A stretch of 64,000 nucleotides of DNA from Calothrix anomala FACHB-343 (GCF_014696435.1 NZ_JACJQG010000008.1:112667-176666); one strand, 5' to 3'. Positions 1 through 11,895 are shown, counted from the first letter of the stretch. Notes: generated by a model not told the origin, from the letters alone. Numbers and translations: made by a program.

Positions 1-119
1 TGATTTTTACAAACTGCACATACTTGCAATTCATATACTCCTAATGAGTCTGTTTTCTTATACAGATAGACAACCATTAGTTTCATCCAAATTAGTCACA
101 GATATAAACAGGTAAGACC

Positions 120-1748
120 ATGAACGTAATAACAGAGTTTGAATATTTGATAATTGGTGCTGGCCCTGCTGGATTACAACTAGGTTATTTCTTAGAAAAA
201 TGCCAAAGAAAATATTTGATACTAGAATCAGGAGACTCTCCAGGGACTTCTTTTGAAAAGTTTCCCCGACACGGTAAGTTAATTTCGATTAATAAAATTC
301 ATACTGGCTATGATGATAAAGAAATTAATCTGAGGTGGGATTGGAATTCTCTATTGAATGATAGCGATATCATGCTGTTCAAGAATTACAGCAGGAAATA
401 TTTTCCCAATGCAAGCGATCTCGTCAGATATCTTCACGATTTTGCTAACCACTTTCATCTCAACGTTAAATACGGCTGCCAAGTTGTCAATATCAATAAA
501 GATAGTAAATTTGTTGTCACTGACAAAGACAGTAACATATATTCTGCATCCCGTCTCATCATTGCTACAGGGTTTGCAAAACCCTACATTCCACAAATAC
601 CTGGAATTGAACTAGCAGAAAACTACGTTGATGTCAGCACAGATCCAGAAGATTTTGTGAATCAAAAAGTCTTAATAATTGGTAAAGGAAATTCTGGCTT
701 TGAAACAGCTGATAATCTCATCGATACAGCCGCAATAATTCATATAGCTAGTCAAAATCCTATATCTATGGCCTGGAAGACTAAATATGTAGGACATCTA
801 CGAGCAGTCAATAATAATTTTCTCGATACATACCAGCTAAAATCTCAGAATGCTGTTTTAGATGCAAGTATTACTAAGATAGAGCGTCATGAAGGTAAAT
901 TCATTGTATCTTTTGCCTATACACACGCTAATGGAGAAGAAGAAGATCTAGTTTACGATCGCGTTATTGTCTGCACTGGCTTTCGCTTTGATGATTCAAT
1001 TTTTGATAAATCCTGTAAACCTGAGTTAGTTATTAACAACCGTTTTCCGGCTCAAACTAGTGAATGGGAATCAGTCAATATTAAAGATTTGTACTTTATC
1101 GGAGTACTGAGTCATATGCGAGATTTCAAGAAAAAGCAATCCGGCTTTATTCATGGATTTCGTTATAATATTCGTGCAATTCAAAAAATTTTAGATTATA
1201 AGTATCATAACCAAGAATTGCCCTATCAATTACTCACTGCTACACCTGAAGCTTTGACAGAGGAAATTTTAAAGCGAGTTAATACAAGTTCTGGATTATG
1301 GCAGCAAACAGGCTTTCTCTGCGACTTAATAGTTATTTCAGAGCTAGGTAAATCAGCTAAGTATTATCAGGAACTACCTAAAGACTATATCCATGAAAGT
1401 AAACTTGGTAAATGTAATCATTACTATACTATTTCCTTAGAATTTGGTTTGGAAGTAGGTGAAATTTCAGATCCTTTCGCACTTGATCGGGTTCATAAAA
1501 ATAATGCTAGCAATGCTGCACAAAGCGCTTTCATCCATCCTATTATTAGACGTTTTTGTGGTAGTAGATTAATTCAAGAACATCATGTTATTGAGGATTT
1601 GGCGGCAGAATGGTTAGAAGATGTGCATATAATACCATTGTTAGAATTCTTCAAAGTTCAACTATCAGAAAATTTAGAATCTTCTCTAGTAAATGAAGAT
1701 AAAGGATATTTAACTTCTGAGATGTTAAGTCTAGCTCTTGTGGAGTAA
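120..1748 (+). CDS. FAD/NAD(P)-binding flavin monooxygenase-like oxidoreductase
   Basis: 542 residues. An N-terminal FAD-binding Rossmann motif (GAGPAG, residues about 13-18) and a second dinucleotide-binding motif (IGKGNSG, about residue 187) give the two-nucleotide layout of flavin-containing monooxygenases and FOXRED2-like proteins. The motif ATGFAKP follows the first domain, as in that superfamily. The C-terminal 150 residues (after about 390) match no domain I recognise and make the protein longer than a minimal monooxygenase. Substrate is unknown; N- or S-oxygenation of a small metabolite is inference only. It stands alone, convergent with the large kinase gene that ends 128 bp downstream. 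The ATG at 120 is the first in-frame start; the 119 bp before it carry no other gene. Confidence 0.8.
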   Translation: MNVITEFEYLIIGAGPAGLQLGYFLEKCQRKYLILESGDSPGTSFEKFPRHGKLISINKIHTGYDDKEINLRWDWNSLLNDSDIMLFKNYSRKYFPNASDLVRYLHDFANHFHLNVKYGCQVVNINKDSKFVVTDKDSNIYSASRLIIATGFAKPYIPQIPGIELAENYVDVSTDPEDFVNQKVLIIGKGNSGFETADNLIDTAAIIHIASQNPISMAWKTKYVGHLRAVNNNFLDTYQLKSQNAVLDASITKIERHEGKFIVSFAYTHANGEEEDLVYDRVIVCTGFRFDDSIFDKSCKPELVINNRFPAQTSEWESVNIKDLYFIGVLSHMRDFKKKQSGFIHGFRYNIRAIQKILDYKYHNQELPYQLLTATPEALTEEILKRVNTSSGLWQQTGFLCDLIVISELGKSAKYYQELPKDYIHESKLGKCNHYYTISLEFGLEVGEISDPFALDRVHKNNASNAAQSAFIHPIIRRFCGSRLIQEHHVIEDLAAEWLEDVHIIPLLEFFKVQLSENLESSLVNEDKGYLTSEMLSLALVE

Positions 1749-1875
1749 AATTTAAACCTTTTTAAACTATTCTGCAATCAGAGATGTAACTATTTTATGT
1801 GTAATGAAATTGTCTAAGCAGGAAGAAATCTGATTCATATCTAGCCTGAGGGACACTACAGTGCGTTTTGTTCAC

Positions 1876-4800
1876 TTACATCGGAATTTCAATGATAAAT
1901 TCTGTACCTTCACCTGGAGTAGAACTACAGAGCAATTGACCTTTATGTTTATCGACGACTACCTGATAGCTAATTGATAAGCCCAAACCTGTACCACTAC
2001 CTACAGGTTTAGTAGTAAAAAATGGGTCGAAAATTTTCTGTATAATTAGCTCTGGTATACCACAACCATTATCAATAATTCTAATCTTAACGGTATTTGA
2101 TTCGCCTAATTCTGTGCAAATACGAATTGTTGGTTGGGAATTTTTATTTTTTCTATTTTCTGACTCCTCTAAGGCATCAATTGCATTACTTAAAATATTC
2201 ATAAATACCTGATTGAGTTGACTGGCATAACAATTGACTTCTGGCAATTGCTGATACTCTTTGATAACCTGAATCTCAGGGCGATCGCTTTTTTTCTGAA
2301 GTCGGTGTTGTAAAATCATCAAAGTGTTTTCCAGTCCATCATGAATATTAGCCCGCTTCATGTCAGATTCATCTAATCTGGAGAAGTTACGTAAACCCAA
2401 AACAATATTCCGGATTCTTGTACTGCCTGTTTTCATTGAATCTAGTATTTTCAGCAAATCTGACGCAATAAAATCTAAATCAATTTCCGCCGCTTTTTCA
2501 TTAAAAAAATCAGCAGATGCATATTCTTCTTGGCATATATTAATGAATTCTAATAATTCTTTTATATATTCACCAATGTGATTGATATTACCATGAATAA
2601 AATTAATAGGATTATTAATTTCATGAGCTACTCCCGCTACCATTTGCCCCAAACTAGACATTTTTTCTGTTTGAATTAATTGAGTTTGAGTGCGGCGTAG
2701 TTCCTGTATTGCTTGCTGCAAACTTTGATTTTTTTCGTTAAGTTCTTGTGTCCTTGCCTCTACTTTGTCTTCTAAAGAATGGTTATATTCTTCTAAATGT
2801 TTGTTGGCTTGGTTCAAATTATTGTAGAGAATAGAATTTTCCAGAGAAATAGCTGCTTGAGTAGTTAAGAGTTTAATAGTTTCTATCCGATCTTGCGTAA
2901 ATGCTCCTGTTGCCATATTATTCTCTAGATAAAGAATACCTAGTAATTTACCTTGATTCACAACAGGTATACATAAAATGCTTTTAGGCTTTTGACACAA
3001 CAAATATCTTTCATCTACTAAAAATTTATCAATTTTAGCATCATCAATTACTAATATTTCTCTTGTTCGTTTGACATAGTTAATGATATTTATAGGTACA
3101 TCATCACTTGATTCTATATGAGTTGATATAATACTTGTAGAAGTATAGATTTCACTAGAATTACTATTAGCCGCATTAATTATTAAACTGAAATCATCAC
3201 CTTGATTTAAGATAAAAGCTGATTTCGATGCTCCGGCATTTTCCATTAAAACTTCCATTAATACAGCAATCAAGCGCTCCATCTCCATCTCTCCAGATAA
3301 AGCTTGCGAGGCTTTAATTACAGCTAACAAATCTAGAGAATCTGAAATACTGGTTTTACCACCAATCATAGTTTGGTGGCTACTATGAGTTGATAAATTT
3401 ATTTCATTGATTAATGGTTTTCTTCTAACAAAATTTAGGCTATTTCTTTCTTCTTGAAGAATTGGATTAAGGAATTGAGAGTAACGTTTTTCCAATTCGC
3501 TAACTTTGGCTTTAGCTCCCCAGTATATATAGCCATAATATGCATCAATTAAGTGAATTTTAGCAATTTTGTGCTTGCCCCAGCCTAAATATAATTTAGC
3601 AGCAAGTTCGTTAGCGATTGCTTCTTCATGAAGATATCCATTTTCATGGGCTATAGATATAGCATTTTCATATTTATCCATTGCCTCTATATATTTACCA
3701 GTAACTCGATATATTTCAGCTTCAACTAAATAAAATTTATGCAAATAGTTCATGGGTGCATAATGTGCCCAATTTTCTAATTTTGAATTATTTGCTATTA
3801 ATCTTTCCATGATTTCTTGTTGCTGAGATGCATCAACATCTGAATAGATAGACAGATGAGCTAATGAGTCGTAAAAATGAAATTGAACAATTATTAGCGT
3901 TCCTATGCCAGCATACAAATATTGTTGTGCTTGCTTGGCATTTTCTATTGCTTTTGGGTAATCTGCTAGCAAATAACACAGTTGAAGTTTAGCTGTAAAT
4001 AATAAAGAAAGAGCAATACCATCATTAGATTTAATATGAATAGGTAACATCTTTACTTCATCATATGCTTCACCAACTAAATAATAAGGATTCTCTACTT
4101 TTCCTAATAGATTTAAAATCGTTTGTCGATATATTTCATTCCAGTAAAAAGCTCTATATTGTTTAATCTGATGAATAATTTTGCCGTTATTTGTTACATC
4201 TTTTTCAAGTATTAATAACTCTTGTCCAATAAAATATGCACTATAAGAGTAAGCATAAATAGCATAAGAAGCAAATTCTAAATCTCCTGTTTCGAGATTG
4301 GTAGAATATGCTTCCATTAAAGGCTGTAAAGTATCTTTAATATGTTCTTTCCAAGGTCTAATGAGTTGATTAAATGTTTCTAGAACTTTTAAGTTAACTG
4401 CTTTGTTTGGAAATTTATTTAGCATAGTCACAGCTAATTTACCGAATTGATACCCAGACTCGATGTCTCCAATTACCCCACACAGCATTACCCCATATGC
4501 AACATAAGAGAAAGCAGACAAAGGGCCATTACCATAGTTGATCGATAAATTGATCTGTTTGAGTACAATTAAGGGAAATAGTGCAGGAATGGCAGTATAA
4601 GCAAAAACAGTTGTATTCGATAAAATACGCATAACTACTAATGCTTGAGTATCTGTCATTTGCGGTAAATTGATTAAGTCTTCAATATTCCTTCCTGCTA
4701 GATTTGATGCTGTTTCTGCAATTGCTTTCTGAATATCATACTGACTAGGTTGTTCAGGGAATTCCACTGCTAATAATTTCAGTAAGCCTAATGCAATATT

Positions 4801-7467
4801 TACGGCTTCTAGTACTTTACCTTGTGCTCCATAAGCTTGAATTTTGACTTCATAAACTTTAACTTTGTCTAGCAGTACTTTAGCGTTTATCAAGACTACT
4901 TCTACTAATTTTTCCATCTCCGCAAATTCGCCAGCTAAATATGCTGCTTCTGCTGCTGTTCCATATAAAGCTAAAGTCAGTTCATATTTGCTATCCCAGC
5001 TATCGTCAGCTAGTAATTCAATACCAATCTTTAAATACTTAAGTGCAGATGAATAAGCTGTTGAAGCTAAGGCTTTACGTCCAGCCATTAAATTCATCTC
5101 AGCCAAATTATTACGTTTAGATTGGTGAGTAATAAACTCTAAAGCAATATTGAATTGGTTAACAAGCTCAAAAATCTTTTCTTCTCGTTCAGATAGAGGA
5201 ATATTACTTAATAACAAAATGCCAATTTTTAAATGAATTGGCTTTTTATCTTCAACTGGAATTAAAGAATAGGCGGCTTGCTGGATTCTGTCATGAACAA
5301 ATTTATATTTGGGAAATTGAAAGTTAGATGTTTGGAATGGCTGCTTTTCTTGACGTTCAATACTAATTTCTAGAGCTTTTTCATTCTGAAATAATTTGTA
5401 AGCTTCATTCTGAGGTAAAACTAAGCCATCACGTAATGCTGGTAATAAATCTAATGCTGTATCTTGAGCAGATTTTTCATGGACGATCGCTAAAGTCTTT
5501 AAGTCAAATTCATTACCAATACATGATGCTAGCATCAATACATTTTGAGTAGGTAATGGCAGCTTTTCTATTTGCATCGCCATGAATTTAACAACATCAT
5601 CCGTCAAAGATAATGCTTCTATTTCTCTAATATCATATTCCCAAAAGCCAGTATCAAAGTTAAATTTAATTAAATTATCATCATGCAAGCTCTGGATAAA
5701 TTGATTAGCAAAAAATGGATTACCTTTAGTTTTTGCAAATACCATTTGTGTTAATGGTGCGGCAGTTATCTCTTGACAATAGAGAGTATCTACAATTAAG
5801 TGGTTTAAATCGCTTTGAGTTAAAGGTGCTAAATTTATATGATTAATTGTTGCTCCTATCTTCTCAATCTCTTGGAGTTTCAAATAAAGGGGGTGAGCCT
5901 GTGAAACTTCATTATCTCTATAAGCACCAATCAGTAGTAACCCTCTAGCTATTTCTGCTTGATTTTCAATTTCACCAATAATCTGAGAAGATGTATTTTC
6001 ACTCATTAATAATTGAATGAATTTTAAAGAAGTGACATCTGCCCATTGCAAGTCATCTAAAAAAATTACTAGAGGATGCTCTTTTGTGCTAAATACTTGG
6101 AGGAATCTTTGAAATAATAAATTGAAGCGATTTTGTGAGGCGCTACCAGAAAGTTCTGTAACTTCAGGCTGCTTACCTAGAATTAATTCTAGTTCGGGAA
6201 TCACATCAATAATTACCTGACTTTGTTCGCCTAAAGCTGACAAAATCTTTGTTTTCCATTGTTGAATTTGGGCGTCTGTTTCGCTTAATAATTGCCCAAT
6301 TAAATCGCGAAATGCTTGTACTAATCCAGATAAGGGTATGTCACGCTGGAATTGATCGAATTTACCTTTAATGAAGTAACTCCGTTGGCGGACAATTGGT
6401 TTATGGACTTCATTAACTACAGCAGTTTTACCAATTCCCGATGAACCTGTAACTAAAACCATTTCGGTTTTACCACTGGCGACTCTTTCAAAAGCAGCAA
6501 GTAGAGTTTCTACTTCTTGTTGACGACCATAGAGTTTTTCTGGGATGAGGAAGCGATCGCAAAAATCACGCAATCCTAACTCAAATGTGGGAATATCGCC
6601 TGTATCTTGCCACAGTTGGCGACATTTTTCTAAGTCATGCTTCAGGCCTTGGCTGCTTTGATAGCGGTCTTCGGCATTTTTCGCCATCAACTTATCGATA
6701 ATATCAGATAATATCTGTGGTATACTAGGATTAATTTGGCTGGCTTTTGGTGCTTCTTTGGCGATGTGGCAATAAACTAACTCCATCGGATCGGTTGTAG
6801 TGAAAGGTAACTGTCCGGTGAGGAGTTCAAAAAGAGTAACACCTAAAGAATAAAAATCGGTACGGTAATCAATACCTCTGTTCATTCTTCCCGTTTGTTC
6901 GGGAGAAATATAAGCTAATGTTCCTTCTAAAACGTTGGGATTAGTCAGGAATTGAATTTCTCTAGGTAGGAGAGTTGCAAGACTAAAATCAATAATTTTA
7001 ACTTCACCTGAAGTAGGGTGAATTAAAATGTTAGCTGGTTTAATATCCTTATGAATAATGCGATCGCGATGCAATTCTTCTAATATAGATGTAATTTCGA
7101 TGGCGATAGGAAAAAACTCATCAAGGTAAATACAATTAGCTTCTAATTTCTGATGAGATAATTGCCATTCCTTGAGAGAGAGTCCACCAAAATCTTCCAT
7201 GATTAAGGCGTAGCCATTGCGGCAATTTTCTAAGCTTAAAGGCTGGACTATGCCTTTAATATCCAGGTTTTTGATAATGTTATATTGATTGCGGAATTGA
7301 GCAATTTCGCTAAATGTCGGGTATTCATTCCGCATCAGTTTAATGATGACAGATTGTTGCTCTTGTTCTCGGATACCCCGATAAACTAGGGTTTTAGTAC
7401 CTGAGTAAATTTTCTCTGTTAGACGATAACCAGTAATAAGATTTAATGTATTGATCAGTGCGGACAT
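1876..7467 (-). CDS. Giant hybrid: Ser/Thr kinase, AAA-type ATPase, GAF, histidine kinase
   Basis: 1863 residues. Order: protein kinase domain (about 10-285; catalytic loop HKDIKPAN at 139-146; metal-binding motif is DFS rather than DFG at 160-162), AAA/NACHT-like ATPase (Walker A GSSGIGKT at 341-348, Walker B ending LDD followed by QWAD), a long alpha-helical TPR-like region (about 750-1330), a GAF domain (about 1380-1530), a coiled coil, and a histidine kinase with His1615 in an HEINNP motif and ATPase G-box GSGTGLGLS near the C-terminus. This is the HstK-type dual kinase architecture known from Nostoc and Anabaena. No membrane segment is seen, so it is probably cytoplasmic, with the GAF domain as sensor. 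No response regulator lies next to it. Isolated, divergent from the genes beginning at 8120. Confidence 0.92.
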   Translation of the reverse strand: MSALINTLNLITGYRLTEKIYSGTKTLVYRGIREQEQQSVIIKLMRNEYPTFSEIAQFRNQYNIIKNLDIKGIVQPLSLENCRNGYALIMEDFGGLSLKEWQLSHQKLEANCIYLDEFFPIAIEITSILEELHRDRIIHKDIKPANILIHPTSGEVKIIDFSLATLLPREIQFLTNPNVLEGTLAYISPEQTGRMNRGIDYRTDFYSLGVTLFELLTGQLPFTTTDPMELVYCHIAKEAPKASQINPSIPQILSDIIDKLMAKNAEDRYQSSQGLKHDLEKCRQLWQDTGDIPTFELGLRDFCDRFLIPEKLYGRQQEVETLLAAFERVASGKTEMVLVTGSSGIGKTAVVNEVHKPIVRQRSYFIKGKFDQFQRDIPLSGLVQAFRDLIGQLLSETDAQIQQWKTKILSALGEQSQVIIDVIPELELILGKQPEVTELSGSASQNRFNLLFQRFLQVFSTKEHPLVIFLDDLQWADVTSLKFIQLLMSENTSSQIIGEIENQAEIARGLLLIGAYRDNEVSQAHPLYLKLQEIEKIGATINHINLAPLTQSDLNHLIVDTLYCQEITAAPLTQMVFAKTKGNPFFANQFIQSLHDDNLIKFNFDTGFWEYDIREIEALSLTDDVVKFMAMQIEKLPLPTQNVLMLASCIGNEFDLKTLAIVHEKSAQDTALDLLPALRDGLVLPQNEAYKLFQNEKALEISIERQEKQPFQTSNFQFPKYKFVHDRIQQAAYSLIPVEDKKPIHLKIGILLLSNIPLSEREEKIFELVNQFNIALEFITHQSKRNNLAEMNLMAGRKALASTAYSSALKYLKIGIELLADDSWDSKYELTLALYGTAAEAAYLAGEFAEMEKLVEVVLINAKVLLDKVKVYEVKIQAYGAQGKVLEAVNIALGLLKLLAVEFPEQPSQYDIQKAIAETASNLAGRNIEDLINLPQMTDTQALVVMRILSNTTVFAYTAIPALFPLIVLKQINLSINYGNGPLSAFSYVAYGVMLCGVIGDIESGYQFGKLAVTMLNKFPNKAVNLKVLETFNQLIRPWKEHIKDTLQPLMEAYSTNLETGDLEFASYAIYAYSYSAYFIGQELLILEKDVTNNGKIIHQIKQYRAFYWNEIYRQTILNLLGKVENPYYLVGEAYDEVKMLPIHIKSNDGIALSLLFTAKLQLCYLLADYPKAIENAKQAQQYLYAGIGTLIIVQFHFYDSLAHLSIYSDVDASQQQEIMERLIANNSKLENWAHYAPMNYLHKFYLVEAEIYRVTGKYIEAMDKYENAISIAHENGYLHEEAIANELAAKLYLGWGKHKIAKIHLIDAYYGYIYWGAKAKVSELEKRYSQFLNPILQEERNSLNFVRRKPLINEINLSTHSSHQTMIGGKTSISDSLDLLAVIKASQALSGEMEMERLIAVLMEVLMENAGASKSAFILNQGDDFSLIINAANSNSSEIYTSTSIISTHIESSDDVPINIINYVKRTREILVIDDAKIDKFLVDERYLLCQKPKSILCIPVVNQGKLLGILYLENNMATGAFTQDRIETIKLLTTQAAISLENSILYNNLNQANKHLEEYNHSLEDKVEARTQELNEKNQSLQQAIQELRRTQTQLIQTEKMSSLGQMVAGVAHEINNPINFIHGNINHIGEYIKELLEFINICQEEYASADFFNEKAAEIDLDFIASDLLKILDSMKTGSTRIRNIVLGLRNFSRLDESDMKRANIHDGLENTLMILQHRLQKKSDRPEIQVIKEYQQLPEVNCYASQLNQVFMNILSNAIDALEESENRKNKNSQPTIRICTELGESNTVKIRIIDNGCGIPELIIQKIFDPFFTTKPVGSGTGLGLSISYQVVVDKHKGQLLCSSTPGEGTEFIIEIPM

Positions 7468-8119
7468 TGGATTTAAGTTTTATATACTTGCTTGTTAGTT
7501 ATTATTCCCAGGTAACTCTGGCAAATATCATAAAACTTTAAAAAGATGTCTTAAGAAACACACTTTTGGTGTAATTTTGTCAGTAATACAAGCTAGAAAT
7601 AGTTAATGCAGAAGTCTAACTATCCTATAAAAATAATTTATTAATTTCAAATCCACTGATTAAAGTTTCCCAATGAGTATCGTTGTGTAATTAAACAACA
7701 GCAGCACTGGATTGTTGATATATGACTCAGAATTCAAAAATTGATATTTCCGGCTTTTATGCCAATACCTTTCAGTTAGCATCAAAAACCTTAAACCGCG
7801 TAGGTTGGGTTGAGGAACGTAGACGCGGAGCGGCTTCCCGTAGGGTAACCCAACATTTTCGGCGATTTGTTGGGTTTCACTTCGTTCAACCCAACCTACA
7901 TTGCTCCTTAACTGAACCGTATTAGCTTTTATACTGCTTTGAGTAATTTGAATTTTAAATGTTTTCTAAATTACTTAAAATATTTACATTTAAGAATAAA
8001 TCCATCAGGATGCGATCGCATTTCCAGGGTAAATCAAGTAAATATACTTAACCCAAACGTAGGAAGTATTTTTACGGGTAATTGTGCGAACCTAGAACTA
8101 CCTCATCTAGGATCAAGTT
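7468..8119. other. Intergenic region upstream of the hybrid kinase
   Basis: 652 bp between the divergent kinase gene and the small membrane-protein gene. It holds the inverted-repeat element at 7800-7899 and otherwise only AT-rich sequence in which I see no gene. The open frame that can be drawn across the element at 7722-7925 is mostly repeat and is not convincing as a gene. Confidence 0.6.
7800..7899. repeat. 100-bp inverted-repeat element with 14-bp perfect ends
   Basis: Ends GTAGGTTGGGTTGA and TCAACCCAACCTAC are perfect inverted complements. A second internal pair (GGGTAACCCAAC against GTTGGGTTT) suggests nested hairpins. The right half, GTTGGGTTT...AACCCAACCTAC, recurs twice near 63754-63782 and 63832-63861. 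This is a non-coding MITE-like or REP-like element of a type scattered through cyanobacterial genomes. No obvious target duplication is visible at its edges. Confidence 0.75.
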
Positions 8120-8491
8120 ATGGCTTCTCAATCACAAAACAACCTAGAGCCAGCGCACAATTTCCGAGTTGCAGCTACCGCTAAAATCTGGGGAACTACG
8201 GTAGGAATCTTTGCATTATGCATTCCTCTGTCAGCCGTTACAAGAAGCGGAGCAATTTTACCTTTAGCGGCTCTCGGTGGTGCCGCAGTTGGTACAGTCG
8301 CTGTATGGCGTGGTGATGACAAAAAATCTCAACCTAATTATTTGGCGCAACAGCAGATACAACTTTTAGAAACTAGAATTGCAAATTTAGAAACAATTGT
8401 TAGCAGTAATGATTTGGATTTGCACATGAAAATTCAACAATTAGCAGCGAGCGATCGCCATCCAGATTCACTACCAGAACGTCAAAATTAA
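8120..8491 (+). CDS. Small membrane protein with coiled-coil tail
   Basis: 123 residues, family not recognised. After a polar N-terminus (about 1-22) come two hydrophobic stretches (about 25-43 and 46-63), small-residue rich (AALGGAAVG). They are followed by a charged turn and a helical, Gln/Leu-rich segment (about 75-105) with coiled-coil character. Probably an inner or thylakoid membrane protein with its C-terminus exposed. The ATG at 8120 is preceded by an AT-rich leader and no clear ribosome site. No functional link to its neighbours is apparent. Confidence 0.65.
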   Translation: MASQSQNNLEPAHNFRVAATAKIWGTTVGIFALCIPLSAVTRSGAILPLAALGGAAVGTVAVWRGDDKKSQPNYLAQQQIQLLETRIANLETIVSSNDLDLHMKIQQLAASDRHPDSLPERQN

Positions 8492-8894
8492 AATCAACTG
8501 CTATTTATCGTTGATGTTGATCTGATTACTGAAGCTTGAGAGTTAGCATAATCAGATGATTTTGATATAGCTATCTATAGTTTAGCATTTCTGCTGCCAT
8601 TACTGTCAGCCTTTAATCAAACTATTCATTGCTGTCAGAACTGTTTCCATCGAAACAATATATTATTCTCTATATTAGTTAGAATGATTTGACATCAATT
8701 AACTCTCTATACCTCAGCCATATCAGTTATTGTGTGTTTGAGGGCTATCTAGGTGTATCTTTACCGCGAACATCTGCTTTTGCTTGTGTTCTCTGAGACT
8801 GTTAGAATTACGGAATTTTCATCCACAAAGATGATTAACTTGAGTAATTGTATTCGTATAGATTACCTTAAGTATGCAATAGTGTGCGGCTCTA
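8492..8894. other. Intergenic region without recognisable gene
   Basis: 403 bp of AT-rich sequence between the small membrane protein and the WD40 gene. I see no tRNA-like fold, no tandem repeat and no open frame of note. It probably contains the promoter of the WD40 gene. Confidence 0.5.
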
Positions 8895-10688
8895 ATGCAG
8901 ATGGATTGGATTAGCTTACTCAAAGCTCAACAAGCTGACTTTCTCCAACGAGTCAAAAAACTTAAAACTTATGACTTGTCTGTACTCAAAAGTCAAATGA
9001 AAGGTTGTCATAGTGAAATTATGACTTTTTGGGGTGAGCCATTGGCTCAATTAATCGAATTATCGCGCCAACAAGCGGAAATTTTCGCCAAAAATCCACC
9101 ACCAACACCACCAGAATATCCCGAACCTCCTGATTGGACGATTCCTTTTCCCCAATACTTTCAACAGCAAGCTCAAGATTATCTTTTGCGCGAACAAATT
9201 GTCGATCGCGCGATCGCCGAACGTTTGGGTAAGATAGTGAAAAAGGTGTCTCATGATACCATCAACAACATGGTTTTAGATGATGAGGGCAATTTACGCG
9301 GTGATAGTAAATTTGCTTATGTACTCTCAGCTAACAAAAAACTGAGTATTCAAGTTTACGCTGCTGATGGCGAAAGTTTTAATAGTCTGAAAAAGAATAA
9401 AATTAATTGGACAGTTACCCAAGAGGATTTAAAAAAGCACCAAGTCTTAATTTTTTTGGCTTTATTTTATCCAAATTCTAGTAAAATTGGCTACGAAAAA
9501 AAAGTTATAATTGCTGGCTTTTTACCTACTGCCCAATTAGAATTTACTGAACAAAAAATTACCATCAATCCCAGTAATTTATTGTATGCAGGAGGATTGA
9601 ATTGGTATTTAGAATCACTAGTGAAGAAGCAAGATCTAGCTATAATAGTGAATGAGGTAAGAATAGCCGAAAAAGTTGAGACTGTCGCCGCAGAACATCC
9701 CCTGAAAAAAATCATTGGTGACTGGGAATATTGGCAGACTTTAAAAGGACATACTAGAGGAATTAATTGTCTAGCCTATTCTGCGAGAATCCCACAACAG
9801 AATGTTTCGGTATGTAGTCTCAGTAAAACACCGCCGATATTAGCTAGCGGGAGTCGAGGCGAAACTAAGTTATGGGATTTATCTAGAGGAGAATTAATCG
9901 AAACATTATCAGAGTCACCTTGGGTTGTCTCTGGATTAGTTGATGAAGTTAATTCCCTGGCTTTTAGTGCTGATGGACAAACTTTAGCCAGCGTCGGCGC
10001 AGATTCCACGATTAAAATTTGGCATGTCGGTGCATTAGATTTAATTGATATCTTGCACAAACATAACGGGGTAGTGAGATGCGTAGCTTTTACCCCTGAT
10101 GGCAGAATGTTAGCTACTGGTGGAGACGATCGCAAAATCTTATTTTGGGATTTGATGCAGCGTCAAGTGGCGATCGCACTTTCTCTTGATGATACCGCAG
10201 CCCATTCTCTCGCATTAAGTCAAGATGGTCAAACTATCGTTACCGGTAGTTATCGCAAAATTAAAGTCTGGTGTACTTCTCACCTCGAAGGTGTCAAAGA
10301 TTTTCAAGATGTGCAACCCCTTTACACCCTCATGGGACATTCTCATATTGTTCGCTCTTTAGCGATTTCTGGGGATGGTAAACTCTTAGTTAGTGGCAGT
10401 CGCGATCAAACAATCAAAATTTGGCATTTAGCAACTGGGGAATTAATTCGTACCCTTAAAGGACATCAAGATGAAGTCTGTACAATTAGCCTCAGTCCCG
10501 ATGAGCAAATTATCGCTAGTGGTAGCGCTGATAAAACTATCAAATTGTGGCATTTAGCAACTGGAGAACTACTCGCTACTTTTATCGGACATACGGATAC
10601 TGTCACAGCAGTCACTTTTACAGCTTCCGGCGAGATGTTAGTTAGTGGAAGTTTGGATAAAACAATTAAAATTTGGCAACGCAGCTGA
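8895..10688 (+). CDS. WD40 beta-propeller protein with unassigned N-terminal domain
   Basis: 597 residues. Residues about 1-275 form a domain I do not recognise, with a Pro-rich stretch (about 65-85) and a mixed alpha/beta remainder. From about 275 to the end there are seven WD40 repeats, each with a GH or related turn and a terminal W-D or I-W, as in KIWHLATGE. Seven blades are enough for one closed propeller. The first blade carries an insertion of about 20 residues. WD40 proteins are scaffolds, so a protein-interaction role is likely, but the partner is unknown. The start is ATG 8895; an in-frame ATG two codons later is also possible. No operon partner. Confidence 0.8.
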   Translation: MQMDWISLLKAQQADFLQRVKKLKTYDLSVLKSQMKGCHSEIMTFWGEPLAQLIELSRQQAEIFAKNPPPTPPEYPEPPDWTIPFPQYFQQQAQDYLLREQIVDRAIAERLGKIVKKVSHDTINNMVLDDEGNLRGDSKFAYVLSANKKLSIQVYAADGESFNSLKKNKINWTVTQEDLKKHQVLIFLALFYPNSSKIGYEKKVIIAGFLPTAQLEFTEQKITINPSNLLYAGGLNWYLESLVKKQDLAIIVNEVRIAEKVETVAAEHPLKKIIGDWEYWQTLKGHTRGINCLAYSARIPQQNVSVCSLSKTPPILASGSRGETKLWDLSRGELIETLSESPWVVSGLVDEVNSLAFSADGQTLASVGADSTIKIWHVGALDLIDILHKHNGVVRCVAFTPDGRMLATGGDDRKILFWDLMQRQVAIALSLDDTAAHSLALSQDGQTIVTGSYRKIKVWCTSHLEGVKDFQDVQPLYTLMGHSHIVRSLAISGDGKLLVSGSRDQTIKIWHLATGELIRTLKGHQDEVCTISLSPDEQIIASGSADKTIKLWHLATGELLATFIGHTDTVTAVTFTASGEMLVSGSLDKTIKIWQRS

Positions 10689-11250
10689 AGGTGAGTCACC
10701 CAACACATCAAAACCTTGTTTATGTTGGGTTTCCACAAGGTAAGCTCAATCTACCCATTTGTCGCATTTTTTACCTACAATTATCCTTAACAGAAGCGTG
10801 TTGCCGTATAAATAGTCACTTTCTTTATGAAAAATTCATAAACTTGCTGAGTGGCATAGTTGCATACTATGACGTAATTATACATATTTTGGGATATTTA
10901 TTGCCAAAATTAAGTAGCTAATTTAATATATTTTTTACGTAAAGACACTGTATAAACTTGTTTTTTAAAGGAAATTTTTGTAGATTAAGTGTGTTATCAG
11001 TAATCAAATAATTTATACAAAATTATTTGCGTACACAAAAGCATACCTAAAAGTTAAAGTTATCTTTTAGTAAGACTTTTAGTACAAGATGCTTTACCAA
11101 TAGAGAGAAAGCGTTGGTAATAGTTGTAGCATCTATCGCTCAATATTCTGCTGCTGTAATTAATTTTTTTTGGGTATACTGCGCGCCATTATCCGCAACT
11201 TTGTATACCCAGATTTTCTCCAACCTTGAAGCTTTTGAGGAATAAATTTC
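10689..11250. other. Intergenic region between WD40 and PEP-CTERM genes
   Basis: 562 bp. Just after the WD40 stop there is a hairpin with arms ACCCAACA (10698-10705) and TGTTGGGT (10723-10730), which may end transcription but has no strong T-run. The middle is AT-rich with no convincing gene. The right end carries the symmetric site at 11171-11211. Confidence 0.5.
11171..11211. promoter_or_regulatory. Long-spaced inverted repeat upstream of PEP-CTERM gene
   Basis: Perfect 9-bp arms TGGGTATAC (11171-11179) and GTATACCCA (11203-11211) are separated by 23 nt, 39 bp before the start codon of the PEP-CTERM gene. It could be a 5'-UTR hairpin or a two-half-site operator. The arms are exact; the role is inferred. 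Confidence 0.4.
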
Positions 11251-11895
11251 ATGACTTGTGTAACTTTTTTCAAGAAGTTATCAATAGCTACTGCTGGAGC
11301 AGTGTTGATTGGTATGGGGATGGGCGGAACAGCTCATGCGGCTGCAATTAACTTTGATTCACCTACAATAGACGCCAGTAATGGCGAGTGGAGCCTGGGT
11401 TTTAAATTCTCCACTAATAAACAAATCGCCATCAATCAACTTGGGTTTTATGATGACCAGAAAAATGATTTAACGCAAACACATGATGTTGGTATCTTTA
11501 ATGATGCTGGACAGCTTCTAGTGTCGGGAACTGTCAAACCTGGCGATACCTTAGACGGATGGTTCCGCTATACATCAGTAGCTAAAACAATCTTAGATGC
11601 GGGTAAAACTTTTATTATTGCAGCTGCTACTGGCTCAGAGAATTACACTTGGAATCCAGTTGGTTTTACAGTAGACCCAGCCATCAACTTTATCGGTGAT
11701 TTGTTTGTAAATAGCCCAACTTTAGTTTTTCCACTTTATGGGCCTAGTGTAGCGCAAGGATACTTTGGCCCAAACTTCAAAACTGCGGCTTATTCTGTCC
11801 CCGAACCTCTAACTATAGGCGGTACATTAGTAGCTGGTGGTCTTGGTTTGCTAATTAAGAGAAGAAAAACTGCTTCTCAACAAGCTAGCGCTTAA
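11251..11895 (+). CDS. PEP-CTERM sorted secreted protein
   Basis: 214 residues. A signal peptide covers about 1-30 (Lys-Lys, hydrophobic core, AHA-AA cleavage region). The body is a beta-rich domain (about 31-180) resembling DUF4082-type extracellular modules. The C-terminus has the PEP-CTERM signal: VPEP at 183-186, a hydrophobic helix (about 188-202) and the basic stop KRRK. Such proteins are expected to be processed by an exosortase and exported to the surface or extracellular polymer. No exosortase gene lies in the window. A 161-bp mobile repeat starts 4 bp after its stop codon and separates it from its own terminator at 12089. Confidence 0.85.
   Translation: MTCVTFFKKLSIATAGAVLIGMGMGGTAHAAAINFDSPTIDASNGEWSLGFKFSTNKQIAINQLGFYDDQKNDLTQTHDVGIFNDAGQLLVSGTVKPGDTLDGWFRYTSVAKTILDAGKTFIIAAATGSENYTWNPVGFTVDPAINFIGDLFVNSPTLVFPLYGPSVAQGYFGPNFKTAAYSVPEPLTIGGTLVAGGLGLLIKRRKTASQQASA

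Noticed and set aside
7722-7925. 67-codon frame upstream of the small membrane protein
   Set aside because: More than half of it lies in the inverted-repeat element 7800-7899.
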